Notes: generated by a model from the letters alone, not told the origin. A stretch of DNA of 64,000 nt from Methylocystis echinoides (GCF_027923385.1 NZ_BSEC01000001.1:2244501-2308500), one strand, 5' to 3'. Positions 9,287 through 18,956 are shown, numbered from the stretch's first letter. Numbers and translations are program-made.

Positions 9287-10003
9287 ATGTCGGAAGCAGC
9301 GGTGGCGACGGTCCGTCAGTATGCGGAACAGGGGCAATCGGCGGCGGAGCTGCGCCGCACAATGGTCGAGCGCCAGCTGCGTCCCTTCGACCTGACGGAC
9401 GTGCCGCTCCTCGAGCGTTTTCTCAACATTCCGCGCGAAGTTTTCCTGCCGGCGAGCCAGGAGACGCTCGCCTATTCCGACCTCGCCGTGACGGTGCGGG
9501 GCGCCGGCGGCCATCGCCGCACGCTGCTGCCGCCGCTCGTTCTGGCGCGTATGCTGCAGGGCGGTCTGCCGCGCCCGGGCGAAAAGGCGCTGGCCATTGG
9601 CGGCGCCGGCTATTCGGCGGCGATCCTGTCGGCGCTCGTGGGCGAGGTGGTTGCGCTGGAAAGCGATCCGGAACTGGCGGCGCGCGCGCGCGACGGGCTT
9701 GCGGCGCTGGGCGCGCAGAACGCGCGGGTCGAGGTCGCGCCGATGGGGCAGGGTTGCCCCGTCCATGCGCCCTATGACGTGATTTATGTCGAAGGCGCCG
9801 TCGAGACCGGCCTCGACACGCTCTTCGCCCAGCTGACGCCGAATGGCCGGCTGGTCGCGATCGTGACGCCCGAGCCGGGCGCCGGATGGCAGGTCGTTCG
9901 CTTCGAACGGCAGGCCGGCCAGGCGGCCGGGCGCATTTCGCTCCTGAGCGCTGGCGCGCCCATTCTGGAAGGTTTCGCGAGGGCGCCGTCGTTCATCTTC
10001 TGA
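9287..10003 (+). CDS. Protein-L-isoaspartate O-methyltransferase family protein
   Basis: A 238-residue SAM-dependent methyltransferase-fold protein. The N-terminal RRTMVERQLRPFDLTD followed by IPREVFLP is characteristic of the alphaproteobacterial Pcm-like group. A weak SAM motif LAIGGAGYSAAIL follows, with the acidic VVALESD. The typical catalytic loop of true Pcm is poorly conserved, so repair of isoaspartate is not assured. It is 119 bp upstream of a TolC gene in the same direction, an arrangement I associate with Hyphomicrobiales. Preceded by GGGAAGCGA. Confidence 0.82.
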   Translation: MSEAAVATVRQYAEQGQSAAELRRTMVERQLRPFDLTDVPLLERFLNIPREVFLPASQETLAYSDLAVTVRGAGGHRRTLLPPLVLARMLQGGLPRPGEKALAIGGAGYSAAILSALVGEVVALESDPELAARARDGLAALGAQNARVEVAPMGQGCPVHAPYDVIYVEGAVETGLDTLFAQLTPNGRLVAIVTPEPGAGWQVVRFERQAGQAAGRISLLSAGAPILEGFARAPSFIF

Positions 10004-10122
10004 CGCCGCCCTTTCGCCCCATCGAGTCTCTAGCGTTCCTGCGTCGCGCTCGATGCGAATCATCGAACGCGTTCGAGCCATCGTGAACCCGGTGCGTTCC
10101 GGAGAGTGAAGGGAAGGCAAGA

Positions 10123-11568
10123 ATGGACTGTGCGGCGTTGAGCAAGCCGCAGGCGGCCCGCGTCCGGACCGCTGTGCGCGGGGCGGCGACGGCCCTCGCG
10201 CTTCTTCTCGCCTGTCAGAGTCCCGCGAGGGCGGAATCGCTCTTGTCGGCGCTGGCGCGCGCCTATAACGGCAATCCCGACCTCAACCAGAGCCGCGCCG
10301 CTGTTCGCGCCCGCGACGAGGATGCGCCGAAGGCGCTCGCCGGCATGCGGCCCAAGGCGAACATCCAGGCCTCGGCCGGCCCGCAATACGCCAATCTGCG
10401 CTTTCCCGCGGGACGCAACGCAGACGGCCAGAGACAGTATTCGCTCGAGGAATACACGGGTTGGCCGCGCGGCACGACCTTCAACATGCAGCAGAACATC
10501 TTTGACGGCGGGCGCACCGAGAATTCGGTCAAGCAGGCCGAGTCGAGCATATTTGCCGCCCGCGCGACCATGCGGCTGACCGAGCAGGCCATTCTCCAGA
10601 ACGGCGCCACCGCCTACATGAACGTGCTGCGCGACACGGCGGTGATGAATCTGCGCAAGAACAACATCGCCGTGCTGGAACAGCAGCTCAAGCAGACGCA
10701 GGACCGCTTTCAGGTCGGCGAGGTGACGCGCACCGACGTGGCGCAGGCGGAGGCCTCGCTCGCGCAGGCGCGGTCGGAATTTTACGCCGCGCAGGCGCAG
10801 CTCAAGAACAGCGTCGCCAATTACCACCAGCTCATCGGCGACGACCCCAAGAATTTGCAGCCGGGCGCCTCCGTCGAGCCGCTGCTGCCGAAAAACCTGA
10901 ACGACGCGATACAGGTCGCGCTCGTCGAACATCCCGGCGTGGTGTCGGCCGTCCACCAGGTCGACGCGGCGGAACTCGCGGTGAAGGTCGCCGAGAGCGC
11001 GCTGATGCCGAACCTGTCGGTCAACACGCAGGTTTCAAACCAGTACGACTCCTTCCTGGGCATTCCCGGCACACGGCAGTTCTCCGCGGCGGCTGCGGCC
11101 CAGCTCAATATTCCCCTTTATCAGGGCGGCGCCGAATACGCCTCCATCCGGCAGGCGAAGGAGCAGCTCGGGCAGGCGCGTCTCAACGCCGATCTTCAGC
11201 GCGACAGCGTGCGCGCCAGCGTGGTGTCGAGTTACGGCCTGCTGGAGACGGCGAAGGCCTCGATCATCTCGGGGCAGGCGGCGGTCAGGGCGGCGGAGAC
11301 CGCGCTCGCCGGCGTGCGCGAGGAAGCCAAGGTCGGTCAGCGCACCACGCTCGACGTGCTGAACGCACAGCAGGCGCTGCTCAATGCGCGCGTGAGCCTC
11401 GTGATCTCCCAGCGCGACCGCGTGGTGGCCTCTTATGCGGTGCTTGGCGCGATCGGCAGACTTTCTGCACAGGAACTTGATCTCAACGTCGCTTTGTATG
11501 ATCCGACAATCCATTACGAGCAGGTGAAGACCAAGTGGTGGGGCACGCAAACCCCTGATGGGCGCTGA
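10123..11568 (+). CDS. tolC: TolC-family outer membrane channel protein
   Basis: A 481-residue protein with a cleavable signal peptide ending near ALLLACQSPARAES (about residues 20-38). Two homologous halves of long helices and beta strands follow. ARAYNGNPDLNQSRAAVRA and RVQVGEVTRTDVAQAEA-like sequences are family hallmarks, the second recurring as EAKVGQRTTLDVLNAQQ. It forms the outer membrane exit duct of type I secretion and RND pumps. No inner membrane partner is adjacent. It has a good upstream GGAGAGTGAAGGGAAGG. Confidence 0.93.
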   Translation: MDCAALSKPQAARVRTAVRGAATALALLLACQSPARAESLLSALARAYNGNPDLNQSRAAVRARDEDAPKALAGMRPKANIQASAGPQYANLRFPAGRNADGQRQYSLEEYTGWPRGTTFNMQQNIFDGGRTENSVKQAESSIFAARATMRLTEQAILQNGATAYMNVLRDTAVMNLRKNNIAVLEQQLKQTQDRFQVGEVTRTDVAQAEASLAQARSEFYAAQAQLKNSVANYHQLIGDDPKNLQPGASVEPLLPKNLNDAIQVALVEHPGVVSAVHQVDAAELAVKVAESALMPNLSVNTQVSNQYDSFLGIPGTRQFSAAAAAQLNIPLYQGGAEYASIRQAKEQLGQARLNADLQRDSVRASVVSSYGLLETAKASIISGQAAVRAAETALAGVREEAKVGQRTTLDVLNAQQALLNARVSLVISQRDRVVASYAVLGAIGRLSAQELDLNVALYDPTIHYEQVKTKWWGTQTPDGR

Positions 11569-11697
11569 GCTCAAAGGACGACGGGGTGACAGCGCCTCGG
11601 GAAAGGTGTGGAATCCCAAAGAGGCAGGTTGATTCGCGACGGGCAGGCGTTCACAACTTGGTCTCGGCAACACCGCAACTTTTCAAGAAAGCAGTCC

Positions 11698-12399
11698 ATG
11701 AGCGCAGCGAACGCCTCCGTAGCCCCGTCGCCTTCTCACCAGGATGAGATGCGCGCGAACGAGCCTTCTATGGAGGAAATCCTGGCGTCGATTCGGCGGA
11801 TTATCGCCGACGACCAAACCCTGCCGGGCAATCGTCGCGAGCGCGAGGAACGCCGTCGTCGCGACACGGACGATGAAGCGCCGGCCAGCGCGGCGACTGA
11901 GGCCTATGCCGCACCGGTTCTCGACGCGCCGCCGCATGTTGACGAGGACGTCGCCGACAGCGTTGAGGTCGAGGACGCTCCCCAGCCCCACGCGGTAGCG
12001 GATATCCGCCATCTGCGTCTCAGCCGCACGGTGGTCGAGGCTGCTCCGCAGGTCGAAGCCGTCGAGGTTGCCGCCGACGTCGAGATCGATGACGACGTCG
12101 CGGACGAACCGGTCGAGGCGTTTGACGTTGTGGCGCATGAGGCGCCCGCGCCGCACGAACCAGTCGTTGCGCGGGTCGAGGAGCCGATCGTTTCCGCGAC
12201 CACGGCGTCGTCGGTCGCCTCGCATTTCGAGGCGCTCGCGACCAGCATGATCATCAAGGATCAGGGCCTGTTGCAGCAATATGCGCAGGAAATGATGCGT
12301 CCGATGCTCAAGCAGTGGCTCGACGACAATCTCCCCACCATCGTCGAACGCCTCGTGCGCGCGGAGATCGAGCGGGTGGCGCGCGGCGGCAGGCGCTGA
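11698..12399 (+). CDS. popZ: PopZ-like polar organising protein (DUF2497)
   Basis: A 233-residue protein with the two conserved ends of PopZ. The N-terminal helix is EPSMEEILASIRRIIADD (about residues 19-36), and the C-terminal oligomerisation region is MRPMLKQWLDDNLPTIVER followed by LVRAEIERVARGG. The middle is acidic, proline-rich and low in complexity, as in the family. PopZ forms a polar matrix that anchors ParB-parS and cell-cycle factors in alphaproteobacteria. An in-frame extension to 11608 exists, but the ATG at 11698 is closer to the known N-terminus. Confidence 0.9.
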   Translation: MSAANASVAPSPSHQDEMRANEPSMEEILASIRRIIADDQTLPGNRREREERRRRDTDDEAPASAATEAYAAPVLDAPPHVDEDVADSVEVEDAPQPHAVADIRHLRLSRTVVEAAPQVEAVEVAADVEIDDDVADEPVEAFDVVAHEAPAPHEPVVARVEEPIVSATTASSVASHFEALATSMIIKDQGLLQQYAQEMMRPMLKQWLDDNLPTIVERLVRAEIERVARGGRR

Positions 12400-12482
12400 C
12401 GGGCCACGCCAAAAAGCTGAAAGCTGGGCAGCGTATAGGGCGCGTTAACGCTACTTACAGAAGTTGGCGTTAACGTCCGCCC

Positions 12483-12806
12483 ATGTACAGACTTCGCGCC
12501 CTTCTCCGGTCGTTGTTCCTTCCCTTCGTGCTCTACTGCGTGGCGGGGGTCGTCGCCTTTTATTTCGTCTGGCACGGCGTCCACGGGCAGCGGGGTCTCA
12601 AGACCGGCGAGGAATATGAGCAGAAGCTCGCGCAGCTTCGCCAGGAGCGCGACCTCGTGCGGTATCAGCGCATGCAATGGGAAGCGCGCATCGCCCTGAT
12701 CAAGGGCGAGCGGATCGACGCCGATGTGCTCGAGGAAGAAACCCGCAAGCGCCTGGGCCGCGTTCACAAGAATGACGTCGTGATCCTGCTGCCGCAGGGC
12801 CAGTGA
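12483..12806 (+). CDS. FtsB/DivIC-family septum formation protein
   Basis: A 107-residue bitopic protein: one membrane helix at about residues 12-31 (LFLPFVLYCVAGVVAFYFVW), then a coiled coil (EEYEQKLAQLRQERDLVRYQ) and a C-terminal region DADVLEEETRKRLGRVHKND. This is the layout and length of FtsB/DivIC, which joins FtsL and FtsQ in the divisome. In alphaproteobacteria it usually sits near eno and pdhA; here it follows popZ by 84 bp. A hairpin (12822-12842) follows the gene. Confidence 0.88.
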   Translation: MYRLRALLRSLFLPFVLYCVAGVVAFYFVWHGVHGQRGLKTGEEYEQKLAQLRQERDLVRYQRMQWEARIALIKGERIDADVLEEETRKRLGRVHKNDVVILLPQGQ

Positions 12807-12821
12807 CCGGCGCCGGGCGAA

Positions 12822-12842
12822 ACACGCCGTCACGCGGCGTGT
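12822..12842 (+). terminator. Possible hairpin terminator after FtsB-like gene
   Basis: Eight-base arms ACACGCCG and CGGCGTGT with a five-base loop lie 16 bp after the stop. No T-run follows, so intrinsic termination is uncertain. Confidence 0.35.
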
Positions 12843-12903
12843 CGCTCCTGTGCGGGGGGATTGGGGGGAGTGAGCAGCGGCGCCGAGGGCGTCTCGCGCC
12901 AAG

Positions 12904-13518
12904 CTAAAGCGCCGCAGCGGCCGCGAGCACCTCCTCGGCGTGACCAGGGACTTTGACCTTGCGCCAGATTTTCGCGATGCGGCCTTTCTCGTCGATCAGG
13001 AAGGTCGACCGCTCGACGCCCATATATTTGCGGCCGTACATGCTCTTCTCGACCCAGACGCCATAGGCGGAGAGAACTTCCTTCGTCTCGTCGGCGGCGA
13101 GCGGCAGTCCCAGCTCATATTTCAGGCGGAACTTGTCGTGCGATTTCGCCGAGTCGGGGGACATGCCGACGACGACCGTCTTCGCCTTGGCGAATTTGTC
13201 GCTTAGGGCGTTGAATTCGATGGCTTCCTTCGTGCAGCCGGAGGTGTCGTCCTTCGGGTAGAAATAGAGCGCCACCTTCTTGCCCTTGAGCGCGGCGAGG
13301 GAGACGGTTTCGCCGCCCGCGCCGGGGAGCGAGAAGGCCGGCGCAGAATCGCCTTCGTTCAGCGCCGCCGCCTCAGGCGCCGCGGGCTTTTCGGCGGCGG
13401 GCTTCTTCGCCGCGGAAGACTTGCCGGCAGGAGACTTGCCGGCAGGAGATTTGCCGGCGGGCTTTTGAGGAGCGGATTTGGCCGCAGCCGGTTTCGTGCT
13501 GGCTGGTTTTGTCGCCAT
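12904..13518 (-). CDS. bcp: Bcp/PrxQ-type peroxiredoxin with Ala-Lys-Pro-rich N-terminal tail
   Basis: The C-terminal about 150 residues are a thiol peroxidase of the Bcp/PrxQ type, which reduces hydroperoxides with thioredoxin. FYPKDDTSGCTKEA holds the peroxidatic cysteine; the second PrxQ cysteine normally five residues later is absent (EAIEF follows), so it may act as a 1-Cys or atypical enzyme. GVERSTFLID is conserved. The first 55 residues are a basic Ala/Lys/Pro/Ser tail with AGKSP repeats, unlike a signal peptide and similar in style to histone-H1-like tails. The ATG chosen starts this tail. Confidence 0.9.
   Translation of the reverse strand: MATKPASTKPAAAKSAPQKPAGKSPAGKSPAGKSSAAKKPAAEKPAAPEAAALNEGDSAPAFSLPGAGGETVSLAALKGKKVALYFYPKDDTSGCTKEAIEFNALSDKFAKAKTVVVGMSPDSAKSHDKFRLKYELGLPLAADETKEVLSAYGVWVEKSMYGRKYMGVERSTFLIDEKGRIAKIWRKVKVPGHAEEVLAAAAAL
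13420..13464. repeat. Three 15-bp tandem units inside the peroxiredoxin tail
   Basis: Units at 13420-13434, 13435-13449 and 13450-13464 share TTGCCGGC; the first two are identical (CTTGCCGGCAGGAGA). They encode SPAGK-type pentapeptides on the minus strand. The unit number may vary between strains by slippage without a frame change. Confidence 0.85.
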
Positions 13519-13645
13519 TGCGCCTTCCTTTCGTCGCAACCACAAGTAAGATTGTCCGGAACAATGCAGGGATGGCGCCGGCCGGGCAAGAGCGCCCCTG
13601 ACGCAAGCGCCAATTTCACGCGCCGAGCGCCCGAAGCGAGGGTTA

Positions 13646-16600
13646 TTGACCGATCAGGTGGGGCCTGACGACCGCGACGATCCGGCGGCCTATTTTCGGC
13701 CGACCGGACTGCGCCTGCGCGGGCGCAGCCCCAGATGGTGGCGCCTTTGCGGCTATTTCTGCCTCGTCGTGGTGACGCTGGCCGTAATTGGCGTCAGCGG
13801 CTTTTTCCTCATTCTCTCCACCGGTCCGATCAGCCTGACCTGGCTCGCGCCCCGCATCGTCGCGGCGCTCGACCGGCATTTCGCCGGCCATTTCGCCTTT
13901 GGCCTGCAAGGGGCGTCGATCGCCTCCAGCGAGCACGGTCCAGCGCTGACGGTCGATGGGCTGGTCGTCAAGGTGGGCGGCCGCGCGGTGCTCGCGGCGC
14001 CGCGCGCGGAGGTCTCTCTCGACTGGCCGTCTCTCCTGCTCGGCGACGTCAAGCTGAGCCGCCTCGAAGTCCTCGATCTCGACCTGCGCCTGTCGTTGCA
14101 GGCAAACGGCGCCGTCGCCTTTTCTGCCGGCGGCGATCCGGTCGCCGCGACCAGCATCGCGCCGCCGCCCGCCGCCGCCGCGACGCCTGCCGCCGCCGGC
14201 GGCGCGGAGGTCGAGCGCGTCGCCTTGCTGAAGACGGGCGCCGCCGCGCTGCGCGAGGTGATGGATTTTGCGACCAGCCCCAAGAGCCCCCTGGGCGCGC
14301 TCGACAAGGTCGGCCTGACCCATGGCCGGCTGACGATCGACGACCGCACCATCGACCGCGTGATCCTTTACAAGGACGTGTCGCTGAGCCTGAACAAGAG
14401 CGACGGCGCCATGCGCTTCAGTTTCGGCGCAAGCGGACCTTCCGGGCGCTGGCAGGCGACGGCCGCAGCCGAAGGCGCGCCCGGCCAGTCGCGCTCTTTC
14501 GTCGCCCGCGTGCGCGGCCTGACCCTCGACGAGATTTCGCTCATCGGCGGCTTCCGCGCCTCGGGCTTCGACACGGACGCGCCGCTCGCGGTCGACATGA
14601 GCTTCTCGCTCTCGCCGGACAATATCGTTCAGAACGCCAAAGGCGCCTTCGAGGTCGGCAAGGGCTTCTTCCGCCTCGACGAGCCCGATCACGAGCCGGT
14701 GATGATCCAGCGCATCGCCGGCCAGGCGGTCTGGAATCGGCATGAGCGCAAGATCGCGCTGGGGCCGATCCAGTTCACCGCGGGCGGCTTCGATATGCTG
14801 GTGTCGGGCGAGGCCGCAGCGCCGCCGGAGCTGCCGCCCGGCGCCGACCCCGGCGCCGACGCCTGGGCGATCGGCCTGCGGCTCATGAAGCCGACGCAGG
14901 TCGTGCCGGAACGCGCCGGCGAAAAGACCCTGGTCATCGACGCGGGCAGCCTGCAGGCCCGGCTGTTGGCCGGGCAGGGGCGGGCGCTCGCCGACAAATT
15001 CGAGTTTTCCGGGCCGGAAGTGCGGGCGACGGCGACCGGGGTGCTGATCTATCGCGGCGAGACGCGCGTTTCCTACACGCTCGACGTCACGGACACGCCG
15101 ATCCGCGCGCTGGCGCGCTTGTGGCCGACGCATGTGACCCCGCCCGTGCGCACCTGGTTTGTGGATCATATCCCGGTCGGCATGATCCGGCGGGCCCATG
15201 CGGCGGGGAGCTTCGATCAGGCGGCGCTCGCCGACATGCGCTACGAGCGACCGCCCCCGGACGATTCTGTCGTGCTGGACGCCGATATTACGAACGCGAG
15301 CGTCGTCGACGTGCTGCCCAAAATGGCGCCGATCACGGGCATCGCCGGCCATGTGCATGTCACGGGGCGCACCGCCGCCTTCGACGCGACAACCGGAATG
15401 CTGGAAGCCGCACCCGGACGGCGGCTCACCATCGAACGCGGGCGCTTCGCGGTCGCCGACAATGCGCTGCGGCCGACGCCCGCCGTTCTGGACCTGAAGG
15501 TCGCCGGCAGCGTCGAGGCGGTCGCCGATGTTCTCGCCATTCCCGCAGTGGCGAGCCACGCCTCCATCCCCGTCGACCCCGGCGCGATCAAGGGCCAGAT
15601 CGACGGCAATCTCCGCGTGAATTTCGACATTGGCGACCATCCGCGCGACGAGGCGACGACCTTCGCCATCGACGCGGTCGCCAGCAATCTCACGATCGAA
15701 CGGCTGATCGGCAAGGAACGGCTGGAAAACGCGACGCTGAAAATTCTTGCCGACGGCGCAGGCCTGCGCGTCTCCGGCTCCGGCCGTATCTATGGCGCCG
15801 TCGCGACGCTCGACGTGAAGCGTGGTTTTGGCGACACCGGCCCGGCGCAGGCGCAGGTCACCCTCACCTTCGACGAGGCGGCGCGGCAACGCGCGGGCTT
15901 TGCGGTCAGCGGGATCGGCGGCCCGATTTCCGCCATCGTCAAAACGCCGCTGCCGGTCGACGATCTCGACACCCACATCGATCTCGACCTGACCAGAACG
16001 GTTTTCGACAATCCCATTCCTGGCCTCTCCAAACCCGCCGGTCGCGCCGCGCGCGCGTCCTTCGTGCTGGTCAAGCGCGGGGACGGAATTGCGCTGGACC
16101 AGTTCAGTTTCGACGCAAGTCCGGCGCAGGCGCAGGGGGTGATCGAACTGACGAAGGAAGGCGGGCTTCGCGCGGCGCGGCTTGCGCCGGTCCGCCTGTC
16201 CACGGGCGACGACATGCGGCTCGACATCACGCGCAGCGGCGACTCGCTCAAGGTCAATGCGCGCGGGGCCAATTTCGACGCGCGGCCCATGCTCGGCTCG
16301 CTGATCCGCTCCGGCGGCGACAAGCCGCTGGTGGGCGCCGGCGGCAAGAGCGCGGGCGAGGACGTCGAGGTCGATTTCAAATGTCCGATCGTCACCGGCC
16401 ACGGCAAGCAGATCCTGTCCAATGTGGCGTTCAAACTGGCGAGCGGCGGCGGCAAGCTGCGGTCGCTGGCGCTCACCGGCGCCTTTGGCCGCGAGCACCT
16501 CTCCGTCGGCGCGGCGCGCTCCCAGAACGGCGCGCCGGTGATGGAAATTTCGACGAACGACGCGGGCTCGTTCCTCGCCTTCCTCGACATCTACCGGAAG

Positions 16601-17155
16601 ATGGAAAACGGCGTGCTGACCGCCAATGTGCAGCTCGGCCAGAACCGGGCGGACGGCGCGATCAGCGTTCGTGATTTCTTCGTGAAAGGCGAGCCGACGA
16701 TGCGCCAGCTGATGGCGCAGGGCGGCCAGATGCGCGCCGACGACCGCGGCAACTGGCGCTTCGACCCCGATCTCGTGCGCGTCGGCCGGTTGCAGGCGAA
16801 TTTCGGCTGGTCGGGCGGTCGGCTCTCGGTGGCGGAGGGCGTCATGTCCGGCCCCGAGATTGGCCTGACCTTCGACGGTTTCGCGGACTTCCCGCGCGAC
16901 CGCATCGATCTCGCCGGCTCCTATGTGCCGGCATATGCGCTGAACAGCCTGCTGTCGAACATCCCGGTGCTCGGCTTCGTGATCGCGGGCGGCCAGCATG
17001 AAGGCATCTTCGCGCTCAGCTATCGGGTGACCGGCTCGTTCTCCGAGCCCATCGTCAGCGTCAATCCGCTTTCGGCCATCGCGCCGGGAATGATCCGCAA
17101 GATCATGGGCGTGCTCGATGGCACCACCCGCCTTCCCGAAGCCCCGCGCCAGTAA
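13646..17155 (+). CDS. AsmA/YhdP-type envelope protein (DUF3971)
   Basis: A 1,169-residue protein with one N-terminal membrane helix (about residues 35-58, YFCLVVVTLAVIGVSGFF) and a long beta-rich periplasmic part. The C-terminal region FDGFADFPRDRIDLAGSYVP, ALNSLLSNIPVLGFVIAGG and the closing NPLSAIAPGMIRKI are typical of the YhdP/DUF3971 group. YhdP-like proteins are thought to bridge inner and outer membranes and carry phospholipids. Length is close to E. coli YhdP. The start is a TTG; alternatives such as GTG a few codons on are possible. The long open frames on the opposite strand are shadows. Confidence 0.88.
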   Translation: MTDQVGPDDRDDPAAYFRPTGLRLRGRSPRWWRLCGYFCLVVVTLAVIGVSGFFLILSTGPISLTWLAPRIVAALDRHFAGHFAFGLQGASIASSEHGPALTVDGLVVKVGGRAVLAAPRAEVSLDWPSLLLGDVKLSRLEVLDLDLRLSLQANGAVAFSAGGDPVAATSIAPPPAAAATPAAAGGAEVERVALLKTGAAALREVMDFATSPKSPLGALDKVGLTHGRLTIDDRTIDRVILYKDVSLSLNKSDGAMRFSFGASGPSGRWQATAAAEGAPGQSRSFVARVRGLTLDEISLIGGFRASGFDTDAPLAVDMSFSLSPDNIVQNAKGAFEVGKGFFRLDEPDHEPVMIQRIAGQAVWNRHERKIALGPIQFTAGGFDMLVSGEAAAPPELPPGADPGADAWAIGLRLMKPTQVVPERAGEKTLVIDAGSLQARLLAGQGRALADKFEFSGPEVRATATGVLIYRGETRVSYTLDVTDTPIRALARLWPTHVTPPVRTWFVDHIPVGMIRRAHAAGSFDQAALADMRYERPPPDDSVVLDADITNASVVDVLPKMAPITGIAGHVHVTGRTAAFDATTGMLEAAPGRRLTIERGRFAVADNALRPTPAVLDLKVAGSVEAVADVLAIPAVASHASIPVDPGAIKGQIDGNLRVNFDIGDHPRDEATTFAIDAVASNLTIERLIGKERLENATLKILADGAGLRVSGSGRIYGAVATLDVKRGFGDTGPAQAQVTLTFDEAARQRAGFAVSGIGGPISAIVKTPLPVDDLDTHIDLDLTRTVFDNPIPGLSKPAGRAARASFVLVKRGDGIALDQFSFDASPAQAQGVIELTKEGGLRAARLAPVRLSTGDDMRLDITRSGDSLKVNARGANFDARPMLGSLIRSGGDKPLVGAGGKSAGEDVEVDFKCPIVTGHGKQILSNVAFKLASGGGKLRSLALTGAFGREHLSVGAARSQNGAPVMEISTNDAGSFLAFLDIYRKMENGVLTANVQLGQNRADGAISVRDFFVKGEPTMRQLMAQGGQMRADDRGNWRFDPDLVRVGRLQANFGWSGGRLSVAEGVMSGPEIGLTFDGFADFPRDRIDLAGSYVPAYALNSLLSNIPVLGFVIAGGQHEGIFALSYRVTGSFSEPIVSVNPLSAIAPGMIRKIMGVLDGTTRLPEAPRQ

Positions 17156-17252
17156 GACCAAGCTCCTACGGGTAAATACGAGTTTTCGGCTCGCCCGGAG
17201 GCGTGGTTTCATTCGACTGGTTCCAAGATGATTTTTCAAGAAGCTCTTCGTC

Positions 17253-18938
17253 ATGAACCTGTCGCTGTTCAGCTTCGGCGCCGCTTCACCTTCGAAAAAC
17301 CACGCGCGGCCCGATAGGGGGCAGGGCGCCGAAGCGGACCCCTATGAGATTCGAGCCGTGCGGCGATGGCTCTATCGTGTTGCCTGCGCGACTCCGCCCG
17401 CTGTCCGGGAGACGCTCGCGGAAGCCTTTCTGCGCCGCCCCGAGGCGCCGGGTCCCGCAGCGGAACATGCGTTTCAGGCGGCGCTCGGCGCGCGGCTTGC
17501 GGGCGGGGCGGGGTCAGGGAAGGCGGCGACCGTGGCGAAGGCCGCCGACAATTTTTACGCGCATCAGTATCGGCAGGCGCTGAACCCGCAGATGGGCGCC
17601 TTCGCGGCGACGGCGACGCAGGCGGTTCTCGGCGCGGGGCGACTCCCGCGCGGCGCCCTCTGGCGCCGGCGCCGGCAGGTCGAGATGGCGTTGACCGAGA
17701 CCGTCGCGGACGCGCCGCCGATTCTCGTGCTGGATCACGAGAGCGTCGCGATCCCCCTCTATCTGCCGGTTGCGGTCAATCTGACCGAGTGGCGCCCGAT
17801 GGCGCGCTGGCTCGAGGGCGGCGGGGCGCCGCCGCCGGCGTCCGTTCGGCGTCTGATGCTCGGCGACAGGATGCGCTGCGCCGAAGCGGGCGCCAGCGCC
17901 CGGCGCCGGCCCGCCGCCGGCGCCCTGCTGGCGGTTGCCGACGCCGCCTTGCACAGTCGCAAGCTCGCCATTCTGGCGCTTCATCCCTTCGATCCCGACG
18001 CCATGGGCCTGCATGTCACGCTGTTTGGCGTCGAGGCCGTCACGCCGCAGACGCTGATCCGTGACCATGGCCTCGAAGGCGACGCGCTCACGCCATGGCT
18101 TTGCGCCGCCGGGCGCCTCGGGGAGAAGCTGCTTTTCCTCGTCGGCGGCGTCGAGGAAGCGTTTACGCAGTGCTCGCAAAATCTCTTCGTGAAGCGGCCC
18201 GCCGAGGCGGCGTCACGGCGCGCGGCGCAGCGTCTCGCCTGGGCGCCCTGCGATCCGCTCGACACCCTTGTCGGCGGGCAGTTTGAAATCTTCCAGGCGA
18301 CCGTTTCGGCGTCGGGCCTGCCTGGCGTCTCACCGCGCAACGGCGAGATTGGCCGCGCCGGCTTCGTCGCGCGGCGAGGGCGGCGCAGCTTTGTCCTCAT
18401 TCCCTATTTCACGGGCAACGGCGTGCATGGTCACGCGGCCAAACTCTGGTCGAACCCCTGGTCTTCGCTGATCATTCGGGACGATCACACCACGGGCAGC
18501 GTCGTGACGCTGTCGGGCCCGACCCGCATCGCCCCGCATTCATGGATCGTGGCGCATTTCCCGGCCGCTGCGGCGAGCGTCGCGCGCCGGCGCCGCCGCA
18601 ATGGCGCGCCGGCAGATGATCCCGAATACTGGTTCGCGCAGCGCGTCGTCGACATCAGCCTGCAGGATGAGGCCGCGCCATTGACCCGGCTCGATCCCGC
18701 GCGCGGGAGCTGCACGCTGCACGCCGCCGGCCCGGCGCATCATGGCAAGAAGCCGACCTATTTCGCAGCGGATTCGCTCGCGGCCTATGACATGCGCTGG
18801 CAGCACAGACGCGAGGCGCACGGCCGTCCGCGCGATCCGTCCGGTCGCGCGCGCCGCGACTGGCTGAATGAGGCGGAGCCGGCGCTGCATGCAAGGCTTT
18901 CACATCTGGCCCGAAGCGCGGTTGCGGACGTCCAGTAG
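17253..18938 (+). CDS. Unrecognised 561-residue protein
   Basis: I do not recognise this family with confidence. The protein is basic, with no signal peptide or membrane helix. The N-terminal third is helical and Ala/Arg-rich (KAADNFYAHQYRQALNPQ). The C-terminal half contains a conserved-looking block SFVLIPYFTGNGVHGHAAKL, followed by WSNPWSSLIIRDDHTTGSVV and GPTRIAPHSWI, with several His and Asp residues that could be catalytic or metal-binding. It starts 97 bp after the YhdP-type gene and in the same direction, so it may share a transcript. Strong coding bias supports it being real. Confidence 0.7.
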   Translation: MNLSLFSFGAASPSKNHARPDRGQGAEADPYEIRAVRRWLYRVACATPPAVRETLAEAFLRRPEAPGPAAEHAFQAALGARLAGGAGSGKAATVAKAADNFYAHQYRQALNPQMGAFAATATQAVLGAGRLPRGALWRRRRQVEMALTETVADAPPILVLDHESVAIPLYLPVAVNLTEWRPMARWLEGGGAPPPASVRRLMLGDRMRCAEAGASARRRPAAGALLAVADAALHSRKLAILALHPFDPDAMGLHVTLFGVEAVTPQTLIRDHGLEGDALTPWLCAAGRLGEKLLFLVGGVEEAFTQCSQNLFVKRPAEAASRRAAQRLAWAPCDPLDTLVGGQFEIFQATVSASGLPGVSPRNGEIGRAGFVARRGRRSFVLIPYFTGNGVHGHAAKLWSNPWSSLIIRDDHTTGSVVTLSGPTRIAPHSWIVAHFPAAAASVARRRRRNGAPADDPEYWFAQRVVDISLQDEAAPLTRLDPARGSCTLHAAGPAHHGKKPTYFAADSLAAYDMRWQHRREAHGRPRDPSGRARRDWLNEAEPALHARLSHLARSAVADVQ

Positions 18939-18956
18939 CGGGGGCGATGAAAAGCG

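Noticed and set aside
13643..17254. A 1,203-codon open frame on the minus strand opposite the YhdP-type gene
   Set aside because: High-GC antisense shadow: Arg/His/Ala-rich with no motif, whereas the plus frame has clear family motifs.
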